From Streptomyces europaeiscabiei (GTDB lineage Bacteria > Actinomycetota > Actinomycetes > Streptomycetales > Streptomycetaceae), in NCBI RefSeq assembly GCF_001550375.1, contig NZ_LRTR01000178.1:1-33949 (forward strand): a stretch of 33,949 nt of DNA, given 5' to 3'. Position numbers and translations under genes: made by a program. The notes beneath the pieces were generated by a model, which searched no databases, was not told the origin of the DNA, and was given only the letters and a program-made list of their open reading frames with translations. Positions 1 through 8,775 of the stretch are shown here, piece after piece; the first letter of the stretch is position 1; the number at the start of each line of letters is the position of its first letter.

Positions 1-2
1 AA

Positions 3-1370
3 CCATCCACCGCCGACCCCGCCAGCCCGGCCAGCCCGGCCGACCCCGCCGACCCCGCCAGCCCCGCCAGCCCCGCCAGCCCCGCCAGCAACAGTGACAC
101 CCAGCCGCACCCGGAGAGGGCGGTAGCTCGTGGCGAAGCGGAGCCGCAGGGGGAAAGCCCGGTCGGCCACGACGAACCCGAACCACCCACAGCCGACCCC
201 ACCGACCCCAGCGGCCCCCAGCCGCACCCGGAGGAGTCACCGGGGGCTGAATCGGGCGGGCCTCTCGTGGAGGGCAGGCTTGCGCAGGGCGCGGTCGCGC
301 TCGACCCGGCCATGGCCTTTGCGGAGACGCCCGCGGCTCGGGACGCGGTGCAGCCGTTCGTGGAGGCGTTGGCGGATGCGCGGGGGGAGCTGGTGGGGGC
401 CTGTCGAGCGGCTCTGCTGTGGGAGGAGGAGCGTGACGCCCTGTCGCCCGACGAGGAACGCGCGCTGCTGGCGGAGATCCTCGTCCGGTGCACGACCGCA
501 CAGCGGCGGCTGGACACGGCGACGCCTGCCTTCGATCAACTCCGCGCCCTGGAAAGGGACATCACCCCGGCCCTGGAGTGCGCGGAGTCCCGCTTCCGCG
601 AGCTGACCGGCCGTACGGCGACCGCGACCACCACTCTCACCGCGCTCCGCGACGGCTACGCCCCGGCCGCCTCCCTCCCCGTCACCGGCCACGTCGAACA
701 GGCCAAGGACCGCCTGGTCTTCGCCACCACCGAGCTGAACCGCGCCCGCCAGGCCGCCTACCCGGGCGACCTGCACACCGCGGCCGTACACCTACGGGCC
801 GCCGAGGGCGCGATCGACCAGGCGGACATGTTCGTGACCGGGGTGGAGCGGCTCGCCGCCGAGCTGGCGCACGCTGCGGGGACCGTCGAGCAGGGCGCCC
901 CGCGCACCGGCTCGTACGACGACCCGCTCGACGTCCTCCGCCGGCAGGGCCACTGGCTCCTCCCGGCCCGCAGCGCGGTCGCCGCGGCAGCCGATTTCCT
1001 CACCACGCACCGGGGAGCGGTGGGGGCGACGGCCAGGGCCCGACTGTGGGAGGCGGAACGGCACCTGGCGCAGGCGATGCCGGCGGATTCCGGCGAGCGG
1101 GACGAGAGTGACGGGACCACCGAGAACACCCGGCACACCCAACGGGCCCACGCCCTCGCCCAGGAGGCCCGGCACCTGGCCGAACAGGATGTCCGGGCGT
1201 ACGGCAACCCGTACGGCGGCCCCGTCGGCGACGGCCTGGCCGGCGCCCTGCTGGGCGGCATCGTCCTCGGCGAGCCCCCCGACGGAGACGGCCGGGCCGA
1301 CCTACGGGGCCCCGCCTGCTACGGCGGAACGGCGACCCGCGCCCGCAGAACGGCGGGCGGCCAGTTCTGA
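3..1370 (+). CDS. TPM-domain-like protein, C-terminal part (5' end outside window)
   Basis: The reading frame is open from the left edge to a TGA at 1368-1370, so the true start lies outside the window. The first ~30 residues are a low-complexity Ala-Asp-Pro-Ser linker, followed by an acidic Pro-rich stretch. From about base 290 to 1200 the protein is Ala/Arg/Glu-rich and probably helical or coiled-coil. It ends in a Gly-rich segment and an Arg/Gly-rich tail (GTATRARRTAGGQF). That layout resembles the C-terminal half of Streptomyces proteins with an N-terminal TPM domain, a signal peptide and a membrane segment, but the diagnostic N-terminal part is not visible. The family call is therefore an inference from the tail and the helical body. 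The next gene is convergent, 24 bases away. Confidence 0.55.
   Translation, partial: PSTADPASPASPADPADPASPASPASPASNSDTQPHPERAVARGEAEPQGESPVGHDEPEPPTADPTDPSGPQPHPEESPGAESGGPLVEGRLAQGAVALDPAMAFAETPAARDAVQPFVEALADARGELVGACRAALLWEEERDALSPDEERALLAEILVRCTTAQRRLDTATPAFDQLRALERDITPALECAESRFRELTGRTATATTTLTALRDGYAPAASLPVTGHVEQAKDRLVFATTELNRARQAAYPGDLHTAAVHLRAAEGAIDQADMFVTGVERLAAELAHAAGTVEQGAPRTGSYDDPLDVLRRQGHWLLPARSAVAAAADFLTTHRGAVGATARARLWEAERHLAQAMPADSGERDESDGTTENTRHTQRAHALAQEARHLAEQDVRAYGNPYGGPVGDGLAGALLGGIVLGEPPDGDGRADLRGPACYGGTATRARRTAGGQF
11..91 (+). repeat. Short tandem repeats encoding an Ala-Ser-Pro/Ala-Asp-Pro linker
   Basis: Imperfect 9-bp units of the type CCCCGCCAG or CCCGGCCAG are repeated head to tail and keep the frame of the surrounding gene. 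They encode alternating ADP and ASP tripeptides, giving a flexible linker. Copy number in such tracts commonly varies between strains. Confidence 0.7.
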
Positions 1371-1394
1371 ACACACGAGCAGGACCGAGTACAC

Positions 1395-4175
1395 CTAGAA
1401 CAGGCTCAGCAACGCCTCCGCCGGATCCGTCAGCCCGTGCTCCCCACCCGGCAGCGGCAGTTCGAACCACACCGTCTTGCCGCGAGGCGTCCGGCGGGAC
1501 CCCCACGCGGCGGACAGCAGGCCGACCAGTTGGAGCCCACGCCCGCCCTCGTCCGTGTCGCGGGCCCGGCGCCGACGGGGCTGCACGAGGCCCGCGTCCC
1601 ACACCTCGCACACAAGTGTTCTGTCGAGGAGGAGCCGGAGCCGTATCTCACCCTCGCCGTACCGCAGGGCGTTGGTGACCAGCTCGCTGACCAGCAGTTC
1701 CGCCGTGTCGATGAGGGGCTCAAGGTCCCAGGCCTGCAACCGGGCGCGGGCGTACTCGCGGGCGCGGCCCACGCTGCGCGGCTCACGCGGCAGGGTCCAG
1801 TCGCCGACGGAGTCCTCCGGCAGTCCCTGGACACGGGCCATCAGCAGCGCGATGTCGTCCTCGCCGTGGTGGGTGTCGAGGGTGCTGAGGACGTGGTCGC
1901 AGACGTCCTCCAGCGACCGGGGCTTGCCGGCGCGCAGCGCGGTCGGCGGCTGGGCGGGGTCCGTGAGCGCGCCGACGAAGGCCTGGAGGCCCTCGTCGAG
2001 GGGATGGTCGCGGGATTCGACCAGTCCATCCGTGTAGAGCGCCAACAGTGCGCCTTCGGGTAGTTCGACCTCCACCTCCTCGAACGGCTCGCCGCCGACG
2101 CCGAGCGGCATACCGGGGGGCACGTCGAGCATCAGCGCGCTCTCGCCCGGCTCGACCAGCACCGGCGGCAGGTGACCCGCGTTGGCGAAGGTGCAGCGGC
2201 GGGTCACCGAGTCGTAGACGGCGTAGACGCAGGTGGCGAGGTAGACCTCGGCGAGGTCCTTGTCGCGGGGGCGGCTGGCGGAGGTGCGGGAGGCCGACTG
2301 ACCACCGCCGGGGGTGCCGAGGCCACGGGCGATCTCGTCGAGCGCCGAGAGGACCTCGGCGGGTTCGAGGTCCAGCAGGGCCAACGTGCGGACAGCCGTG
2401 CGAAGTTCACCCATCGCCACCGCTGCCCGCAGTCCGCGGCCCATCACGTCGCCGACGACGAGTGCCGTGCGGTGGCCGGGGAGTTCGATGACGTCGAACC
2501 AGTCGCCGCCGACCTCGGTGGCCGCGTTGCCCGGCAGATAGCGGCAGGCGATGTCGAGCCCGGAGGCCTCGGGGTCGCCCGGCGGCAGCAGGGAGCGCTG
2601 CAGGATGAGGGCGCGCTCGTGTTCACGGCGGTAGAGGCGCGCGTTGTCGATACAGACGGCGGCGCGTGCGGCCAGTTCGACGGCGAGGCCCCGGTCGCGT
2701 TCACCGAACGGCTCGCTGCCCTTCGTGCGGGAGAACTGCACGAGTCCGACGACGGTGTCGTGCGCGACCATCGGCACGGCGAGCGTCGACTGGATGAGGC
2801 CCCCGTCCTCGGGCACCTGCTGGGGGCGGGCGGTGCGCAGGGCGTCCGCGCAGGGCGAGTTGAACGGGTAGTGGTGGACCGCGCCGACGTCCACGGGGGC
2901 GGGTCCGCCGACGAAGGGCGCGTCGGAGACGGCGCTGGCGAAAGCGACCCGGCGCAGGTCGCCGCTGCCGTCGGCGAGTCCGGGCGGGGTCTCGTCACCC
3001 ATCAGGAGGCCCTGGTAGAGGTCGACGGTGGCGAGGTCGCAGAAGCCCGGGACGACGACGGCGAGGAGTTCGCGGGCGGTGGTCTCCAGGTCCAGGGAGT
3101 TGCCGATGCGCGTCCCGGCCTCGTTGAGGAGGGCGAGATTCCGGCGGGCGGCGGCCGCTTCACGGGCGGCGGAGCGGCGGGCCGTGATGTCGGTGGCGAG
3201 CCAGGCAATGCCGATGGGGCGGCCGGTGCCGCTGTGCACGCGGAAGAGGTTGACGGACCAGTGGCGGCGCTCTTCGGAGCCGGGCACGAAGCCCGTGATG
3301 TGCATGTCCGTGACCGAGTCGCCGGTCTCCATGACCCGGCGCAGGGTCGCCTCGACCCGCTCGGCCTCCGGGGACTGCAGATAGTCGTGGACGCCGCGGC
3401 CGCGGTGGTCGTCGGCCACGCCGCCGTAGATGGAGGCGAAGCGATGGTTGGCGCGCCTTACCCGAAGATCGGCGTCTATCAGAAGGAACCCGAACGGAGA
3501 TTGGCCGAAAATCGCCTGCGAAGCAGCAAGGTCGGTCTCTATCCGGCGCAGGGTCCGGACGTCCACGACGATGCACACGGCGGCCCGTTCGCCGCCCTCC
3601 ACCGTGGTGGGCATCACATAGACCTCGGCGAGTCCCTCCACCCCTTCGGGACCCGGCACACGGAAGGGGACCACCCCGGTCCACTCCCGGCCGTCGAGGA
3701 CCTCGGCCATTTTCCGCTGGCCCTCTTCACGCCGGTCGGGGTCGATGAACGCCTCGATGGGGTCCATCCCCACGGCCCGCTCGGCCGATATTCCGAACAA
3801 CTGCTCGGCGCGCAGACTCCACTGGTCGACGAGCCCGTCAGGACCGATCGAGAACGAGGCGACCTTGATGTATTCGTACATGGACCCCGGCGGGCTGGTC
3901 TGCCACATCGAGTCACCGGTCCCGTGACCACCCATGACACTTGCGCCACCGCCGGAACCGCCTGCCCCACGGACACGCGCGCCGGGCGTTCGCCCCTCGG
4001 ACTCACGGCCCACACACAGACCGCCCGTCGGACCGTCACCCGTTTTGTCGCGTGCGGCCCCGCTGTCGCGAGTGGCTCCGCCCAGGCCGGAATCGTCTGC
4101 GGCCTCGGGCCTCGCGCGGTCCGACGGGTCCTTGGAACCCGTGGACTCCGTGGCCTTCGCTGGTATCTCGCTCAC
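1395..4175 (-). CDS. PAS-PAS-GAF-SpoIIE phosphatase with C-terminal HATPase (926 aa)
   Basis: A multidomain stress or developmental regulator of the RsbU/SpoIIE type, in which a PP2C phosphatase typically dephosphorylates an anti-sigma-factor antagonist and an attached kinase-like ATPase acts on the same switch. Order: a ~100-residue disordered, charged N-terminus; a first PAS domain around residues 110-220; a second PAS (FGQSPFGFLLIDADLRVRRAN); a GAF domain (ATTARELLAVVVPGFCDLA onward); the SpoIIE core (ATEVGGDWFDVIEL, LVVGDVMGRG, LALYTDGLVE); and a C-terminal HATPase (ELLVSELVTNALRYGEG and a DTDEGGRGLQLV G-box). I chose GTG at 4175 because GGAGGGG lies about 9 nt upstream and homology-like sequence begins only after it; the frame is open further upstream but is biased and non-homologous. 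It overlaps no neighbour. Confidence 0.88.
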   Translation of the reverse strand: MSEIPAKATESTGSKDPSDRARPEAADDSGLGGATRDSGAARDKTGDGPTGGLCVGRESEGRTPGARVRGAGGSGGGASVMGGHGTGDSMWQTSPPGSMYEYIKVASFSIGPDGLVDQWSLRAEQLFGISAERAVGMDPIEAFIDPDRREEGQRKMAEVLDGREWTGVVPFRVPGPEGVEGLAEVYVMPTTVEGGERAAVCIVVDVRTLRRIETDLAASQAIFGQSPFGFLLIDADLRVRRANHRFASIYGGVADDHRGRGVHDYLQSPEAERVEATLRRVMETGDSVTDMHITGFVPGSEERRHWSVNLFRVHSGTGRPIGIAWLATDITARRSAAREAAAARRNLALLNEAGTRIGNSLDLETTARELLAVVVPGFCDLATVDLYQGLLMGDETPPGLADGSGDLRRVAFASAVSDAPFVGGPAPVDVGAVHHYPFNSPCADALRTARPQQVPEDGGLIQSTLAVPMVAHDTVVGLVQFSRTKGSEPFGERDRGLAVELAARAAVCIDNARLYRREHERALILQRSLLPPGDPEASGLDIACRYLPGNAATEVGGDWFDVIELPGHRTALVVGDVMGRGLRAAVAMGELRTAVRTLALLDLEPAEVLSALDEIARGLGTPGGGQSASRTSASRPRDKDLAEVYLATCVYAVYDSVTRRCTFANAGHLPPVLVEPGESALMLDVPPGMPLGVGGEPFEEVEVELPEGALLALYTDGLVESRDHPLDEGLQAFVGALTDPAQPPTALRAGKPRSLEDVCDHVLSTLDTHHGEDDIALLMARVQGLPEDSVGDWTLPREPRSVGRAREYARARLQAWDLEPLIDTAELLVSELVTNALRYGEGEIRLRLLLDRTLVCEVWDAGLVQPRRRRARDTDEGGRGLQLVGLLSAAWGSRRTPRGKTVWFELPLPGGEHGLTDPAEALLSLF

Positions 4176-4491
4176 GCGAACCGTCCCCTCCAGCTCACCG
4201 CGTCCGGCTTCGGTCACCAGGGGCGGCTGCCCGCAGTATCCAGCACTACGGCGCCGCACAACACGGTGTTCACGATCACAGCACGGTCCCGATCGTTTTT
4301 GGACCGGCCGGAACATACTCCCAAGTCTTCTAACCAGGCGACGCCCTCTCGAATCAAAGACTCCTGCCAGCCCTACTGGCTTGAACCAGTCGGTCGCACG
4401 CGCGCCCCGGGGAGCCGCCCCCTCCCCCGGCCGTACGCCGTGGACTCCCGCCGTGCACCAGGACCTTCGCCCCCTACGTCGGCAAGGCCGC

Positions 4492-4899
4492 TCAGCCGGG
4501 AACCGCCAGCTCGAACCAGACCGTCTTGCCCGCCTCCCCGGGGCGTGTACCCCAGGCTCGCGAGGAACAGGCCACCAACTGCAGACCCCGGCCGCTCTCG
4601 TCGTCGACATCGGCCGCGCGCTCGCGCGGCGGATCGGGCAGGGGGTCGGAGACCTCGACCAGAAGAGCACCCGAGGGGCCGGTGGGGCGCACGAGCCGCA
4701 CTCCGATGGGTCCCGTCGCGTGTCGCAGCGCGTTGGTCACCAGCTCGCTCACCAACAGGGCGGTGATGTCCCCGAGCACATCGAGTTCCCACTCACGCAG
4801 TTGCCTTCGCACCACCGCACGAGCGTCCCGCACCGCACCCGGCTCCGCCGGAAAGGTCCACCCGGCGCAGTCGTCTCCGCTGTCGATCACGCCGATCAC
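4492..4899 (-). CDS. Stand-alone anti-sigma-type ATP-binding protein (HATPase)
   Basis: 135 residues forming one GHKL-type ATPase fold, as in RsbW/SpoIIAB-like regulators that are abundant in Streptomyces. The N-box (LLVSELVTNALRHA) and the G-box (DDESGRGLQLV) are both clear, and the end (AGKTVWFELAVPG) matches the end of the kinase-like domain of the neighbouring SpoIIE gene. The partner sigma factor or antagonist is not visible here. The start is uncertain: GTG at 4899 has only a weak ribosome site (CTGGGAA), and the frame is open about 13 codons further upstream without a good start. It lies 316 bases upstream of the SpoIIE gene on the same strand, so the two are probably separate transcripts with related roles. 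Confidence 0.82.
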   Translation of the reverse strand: MIGVIDSGDDCAGWTFPAEPGAVRDARAVVRRQLREWELDVLGDITALLVSELVTNALRHATGPIGVRLVRPTGPSGALLVEVSDPLPDPPRERAADVDDESGRGLQLVACSSRAWGTRPGEAGKTVWFELAVPG

Positions 4900-5309
4900 T
4901 TCCCAGTCCAGAAGCAGGCCCTGTCCGGTTTCATGGGGTTAATGGGCACATACCCGATATCCCGCACGAAGTACCGCGCACGAGGGCGCACTGTGGCACG
5001 AACGGCGTAGGGGGCGCATCGCGCCGCACAAGAAAAGGGCCATCCTTGACGAAACTGCGGGGTACACCACGACGGACTCCGTCAGGGGCCCGGGGAACCG
5101 TGCGGCCGGCTAACACCCAACGCGCAGCGGGGCCCGGGACGGCAGCCCCTCAGAGGCAGCACAGGGGCTGAAGGGGCATCACGCCCGGATGGGGCTCCCC
5201 CGCTCGACAAAGCCGAGGGCGAGGGAGGGAGGACAGGGGCGGAAGGACAGGGGCAGGCAGGGGCGGCAAGGTCCACGCCCCCGGCAGTGCATCACACCCC
5301 GGCCACGAC
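4900..5309. other. Gene-free stretch, low-complexity purine/pyrimidine-rich DNA
   Basis: No convincing gene. Around 5210-5270 one strand is very purine-rich with GGAGG and GGGGC runs. I see no RNA gene and no clear hairpin with a T-run. Confidence 0.5.
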
Positions 5310-5714
5310 TCAGCCGACGTCACCCCAAGCCATCCGCGCCGCCTCCATCACCGCCGGCACATCCTGCTCCAGCCAGTCGACATCCCACACCTCGTCCACG
5401 GTCAGCCAGCGCAGCTCGTCGTGATCCTCCAGCGGCCGAGGCTCACCGGACAGCAGATGCGCGATCCAGACCCGCAGCACATACCCCGGTCGCACCACCC
5501 ACTCACCGGGCACCCGCTCCGCGGACTTCGCCTCGACACCCAGCTCTTCGCGCAACTCACGCACGAGCGCCTGCTCCGGCGGCTCGCCGGGCTCCACCTT
5601 GCCGCCCGGCAGTTCCCAGCGTCCGGCCAGCTCAGGCGGTGCGCTGCGGCGCGCGGCCAGCAGTCGCCCGTCACTCAGCAGAGCGGCCCCCACCACCACG
5701 ATCGGTTCGGTCAT
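5310..5714 (-). CDS. Nudix hydrolase, MutT-like (134 aa)
   Basis: A small Nudix pyrophosphohydrolase that cleaves a nucleoside diphosphate linked to another group; MutT-like members remove oxidised nucleotides such as 8-oxo-dGTP. The Nudix box is complete at about residues 37-59, with GGKVEPGE, then REL, then REELGVE, which fits G-x5-E-x7-REUxEExGU. The N-terminal strand (IVVVGAALLSDGRLLAARR) and LAGRWELPGGK are typical. Length matches the family. ATG at 5714 is the only sensible start. The substrate cannot be read from the sequence. Confidence 0.9.
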   Translation of the reverse strand: MTEPIVVVGAALLSDGRLLAARRSAPPELAGRWELPGGKVEPGEPPEQALVRELREELGVEAKSAERVPGEWVVRPGYVLRVWIAHLLSGEPRPLEDHDELRWLTVDEVWDVDWLEQDVPAVMEAARMAWGDVG

Positions 5715-5759
5715 GCGCGGGAGCCTACGGGAGCGGACACGGACTCCGAACGGAGTGAA

Positions 5760-5960
5760 TCAGTTGCTCCCACTCTGCCCGTTATGGCCGTTCTGCCCGA
5801 TACGTTCGACCCAGTAGAGCTGCTTGTGGCCGCGACTGTCGAGGCCGTCCGCGATCTTCTGCGCCTCGGCACGCGTCGCATACCTGCCCACCCGGTAGCG
5901 ATTGCCGTTGTCGTCCTGCCGTATGACGAGCCAGGGAAGAGTGATCGTGCCGTCGTTCAT
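5760..5960 (-). CDS. Small SPOR-like protein (66 aa)
   Basis: 66 residues beginning MNDGTITLPWLVIRQDDNGN. The central part (RVGRYATRAEAQKIADGLD) looks like a minimal SPOR-type repeat, a fold that binds denuded peptidoglycan at division sites in longer proteins. There is no signal peptide or membrane segment, so a cell-wall role is doubtful. The tail GQNGHNGQSGSN is polar and probably disordered. ATG at 5960 has AAGGAG upstream at an acceptable distance. Proteins of this size and look are common in Streptomyces and are annotated as SPOR domain proteins; the function is unknown. Confidence 0.72.
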   Translation of the reverse strand: MNDGTITLPWLVIRQDDNGNRYRVGRYATRAEAQKIADGLDSRGHKQLYWVERIGQNGHNGQSGSN

Positions 5961-6406
5961 CGACCCCCACCGCTCCTTCCCGCCCAGGCTCGCCCAGGTC
6001 CCGCCCCCGGATGCCGCCGCGCCCCGCCACCTAAGGAAACCGCATTCCGCATATGCCCGAGCGTACGCCTAACCTTCACGCAGCGAATCCGTCTTTTCAC
6101 AAAGAGGTACGCAACCGGCCAAGACGAGGGGGGCGCACCCCGTACAACGCGCCATCGATCACTCCTCGCGCGTCCCCCAGCGCTCCGACGAGCAGCGGTC
6201 CAGTGCCGTTCGTACGAAACGGGCCGCTACCGGGCGTCATGGCGACCCGACGCCAAGAACGACCGAATTCGAACTACGTTCGGACGAAATTCCCAAGGCT
6301 CCGACAAGTCCAACTTCCCCCCGGCAAAGGCCACTTGACCCATGCCCGCGTCACCGTCCCGTACACGCGGATTCGGCCGGTTCTCCGAACGAGCGGCACC
6401 CGGCGC
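5961..6406. other. Gene-free stretch between the SPOR-like gene and the GntR gene
   Basis: No open frame with coding character, no RNA gene and no clear terminator recognised. It is slightly less GC-rich than its surroundings around 6110-6310 and must contain the promoter of the small SPOR-like gene. Confidence 0.4.
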
Positions 6407-7159
6407 TCACTTCACCGGCAGGTGATACGCCACCTGGTAGCGGTCCGCCGGGACCACCACCTCCGCCGTCTCCACCGGGCGGCCGGAGGCGAAGTACGTG
6501 CGGTGGACGACCAGGACGACATGTCCGGGGACGCCACCGAGGGTGAGCAGTTCCTCGGCGAGACCGGGGCGGGCGCCGACCTCCTCGGTGACGTTGTCGA
6601 CGACGACGTCGATGGCCGCCATGCGCTCGACGACGCCCATGCCCCCGAGGGGACCCTCCTCGGGCAGCATCACGGGCGTGCGGCCGGTGACGGCCAGGGG
6701 CTCCCAGGAGGTGGAGAGCATCATCGCCTCCCCCGCGTCCCGAAAGGTGTAGCGCGTGCACATCACGCGGTCGCCCGGCTGGATCGCGAGCCGCTCGGCG
6801 ACCGTCCGGCCCGCCTCGACCTGCTCGCTGCGCGACTCCCAGGTGCCGCGCGCCTCGGCATCGGCCTGCTCCTGCCGGAAGGGCGTGGCACCGCCCGCGG
6901 GCCGGAACCCGGAGCGGGAGACCCGACGCGGCACCGGCCGCTCTCGCACATACGTGCCCGAACCGGAGCGGCCTTCCACCAGCCCCTCGGCCATCAGCAC
7001 CTTGCGGGCCTCCAGCGCGACCGTGTCCGACACGCCGTACTCCTCGCGGATACGGGCCTGCGATGGGAGACGGGTGTGCGGCGGCAGCGAACCGTTCACG
7101 ATCTTCCTGCGGAGATCACCCGCGACACGCAAGTACGCCGGCTGCTCACCGAAAGTCAC
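6407..7159 (-). CDS. GntR/HutC-family transcriptional regulator with UTRA domain (250 aa)
   Basis: N-terminal winged helix-turn-helix of the GntR type at about residues 8-72: YLRVAGDLRRKIVNGSLPP, LPSQARIREEYGVSDTVA and the wing EGRSGSGTYVRERP. The C-terminal ~150 residues form a UTRA ligand-binding domain of the HutC subfamily. Such proteins usually repress sugar, amino-acid or conjugation genes and release on ligand binding. The ligand is not predictable here, and no obvious target gene sits next to it. GTG at 7159 is preceded by GGGAGCGG. The gene is oriented away from the island and looks native. Confidence 0.88.
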   Translation of the reverse strand: MTFGEQPAYLRVAGDLRRKIVNGSLPPHTRLPSQARIREEYGVSDTVALEARKVLMAEGLVEGRSGSGTYVRERPVPRRVSRSGFRPAGGATPFRQEQADAEARGTWESRSEQVEAGRTVAERLAIQPGDRVMCTRYTFRDAGEAMMLSTSWEPLAVTGRTPVMLPEEGPLGGMGVVERMAAIDVVVDNVTEEVGARPGLAEELLTLGGVPGHVVLVVHRTYFASGRPVETAEVVVPADRYQVAYHLPVK

Positions 7160-7306
7160 TGGCCGCTCCCATCAGGATGTACAGACAGCAACAGCGTGGC
7201 AACCGTGGGTTCGGCCATGCAAGCGAAGGCCAGAGAATCACTCGATGTGATGACATATGGCCGTTGAGGGCTTTACGCAGGCACTTTCTCCCCACTATGG
7301 GTGCCG

Positions 7307-8530
7307 TCATACCTCCGCGCCGGAGCCGTCCTCGCCGTTGCCCTCGTCGTGCTCCTCGTCGCCGTATGCCGGCGACTCGGTGGCCAGCCCCAGAGCCTCG
7401 CGTGCGGTGACCGCCTTCGGGCCGTCGGTCAGCCGGTGCGCCTTGTCCCAGTGGTCGGTGAAGTCCTCGGCGTCACTCGCCCTGCGCGCCGCCCTCCACT
7501 CCTCGCGCGCCCGGTCCAGGGCATCGGCGTAGTCGGTGACCGCCTGTGCGGTGGAGGGCTCCCAGTCGTGCGCGCGCAACGCCTGCGTCTGCTGTTCCAG
7601 GGCGTGGACGACCTGCGACGCCCACGCCTTGTGCCCGGTCAGGTCGTCCTCGACGTACTCCGTGGCGGGTACCCCGTCGAAGGCGTCGTCCAGGATCGCG
7701 TCGGCCTCCAGGAAGGCGAGCTGGTCGTCGTCGAGGGTCGTGCCGTCCTGCCGCAGCGACCCCGTCAGGCTGCCCTCGGGGTCCACGTTGCCGAACATGC
7801 AGGTGATCTCACGGTCGCCGTACCGCCAGCTCTGCCGAGAGGGCGTGAAGTAGTAGACGTCGACGTCGGCCGGGAGCGCCCAGGGGTCCATCGCGTACAG
7901 CTCCGAGCGGGCGTAGCACTGGTCGTCGGCGGCGTCGGTGACCGCGTCGTCGCCCGGGTAGGCACCGTCCGGCATCGCGAAGCCGGCGAACACCTCCGCG
8001 TCGTGCTCACCGTCGCACGGCACGATGTCGACGTCGTACGCGTACTCCTCCAGGGAGCCGCTCGGGGAGTCGAAGCACTCCCCCCTGGCCACCGAGAAGG
8101 TGCCACCCGCGCTGCTCGCCGCGTCGCGGAAGCCGTCCCACGCGTCGCGCGCGCCGCCCGTGGTGAACGCCAGTGTCATCAGCAGCGCGCCGATCGCCGA
8201 GAGGACGATTCCGGCCACCGCCATGCCCTTGCCGCGCTCCCCCTTCCTCCGGATCTGCACCAGCGCGACGACCCCCAGCAGCAGCCCGACGCCGGGCAGG
8301 AAGCACAGCACCCCGAGCACCAGTGCGGCGATCGCGAGTCCGTTGACGGGCGGGGCGGGCCGCAACGCCGGATACGCCTGTCCCCCGGTTCGACCCCACG
8401 CCTGACCCGGGACCTGCGGAGGCACCTGGTACGCGAACGGCTGCCCGGCCCCGGCCTGCGGCTGCCCCGGAGGCGGGAACCGGCCACCGCCATGAGGTGG
8501 CGGGGGCCCGAGGGGTGGGGGTGTGGTCAC
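7307..8530 (-). CDS. DUF4190 / septum-formation domain membrane protein (407 aa)
   Basis: A membrane-anchored protein. The N-terminal ~95 residues are a Pro/Gly-rich cytoplasmic tail. Two hydrophobic segments follow (LAIAALVLGVLCFLPGVGLL and GMAVAGIVLSAIGALLMTLA), the DUF4190 pattern with a positively charged IRRKGERGKG loop between them. The extracellular half carries paired cysteines (GECFD, VPCDGEHDAEVF, DQCYAR, ITCMF), the pattern of the actinobacterial Septum_form domain. GTG at 8530 is chosen because it has AAGGAG upstream and opens directly on the Pro-rich tail. It is divergent from the PLP enzyme gene. Molecular function is unknown; a cell-envelope role is likely. Confidence 0.8.
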   Translation of the reverse strand: MTTPPPLGPPPPHGGGRFPPPGQPQAGAGQPFAYQVPPQVPGQAWGRTGGQAYPALRPAPPVNGLAIAALVLGVLCFLPGVGLLLGVVALVQIRRKGERGKGMAVAGIVLSAIGALLMTLAFTTGGARDAWDGFRDAASSAGGTFSVARGECFDSPSGSLEEYAYDVDIVPCDGEHDAEVFAGFAMPDGAYPGDDAVTDAADDQCYARSELYAMDPWALPADVDVYYFTPSRQSWRYGDREITCMFGNVDPEGSLTGSLRQDGTTLDDDQLAFLEADAILDDAFDGVPATEYVEDDLTGHKAWASQVVHALEQQTQALRAHDWEPSTAQAVTDYADALDRAREEWRAARRASDAEDFTDHWDKAHRLTDGPKAVTAREALGLATESPAYGDEEHDEGNGEDGSGAEV

Positions 8531-8763
8531 GGGTACAGGTGCTCCTTGCGCCGAGCGGGGTGGGAACTGACGTGCGACTGGGCGCATGGTAAGCGGGTGA
8601 CGGGAGTGGGCGATACATCGGGCGGGGCGAGACACGGAACGGGTCGGGACACCGTACGGGGCCCTCCCCGGGGTGATCGGATCGCCGGCAAAGACGCACC
8701 GCCCGCCCGGTCCCGCCATGACGCACCGTCACCGACCGTCCCGGCCGCCCCGACCGACCCAAC

Positions 8764-8769
8764 TAACCT
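8764..8769 (+). promoter_or_regulatory. -10-like TAACCT just before the PLP enzyme start
   Basis: TAACCT ends 6 bases before the ATG at 8776, and no Shine-Dalgarno sequence is visible there. This spacing suggests transcription starts at or next to the ATG, giving a leaderless mRNA, which is common in Streptomyces. It is an inference only. Confidence 0.4.
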
Positions 8770-8775
8770 TCGCTC

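Noticed and set aside
2172..4766. Long plus-strand open frame (864 codons) over the SpoIIE gene
   Set aside because: Antisense shadow of the minus-strand gene, produced by high third-position GC; no family resemblance.
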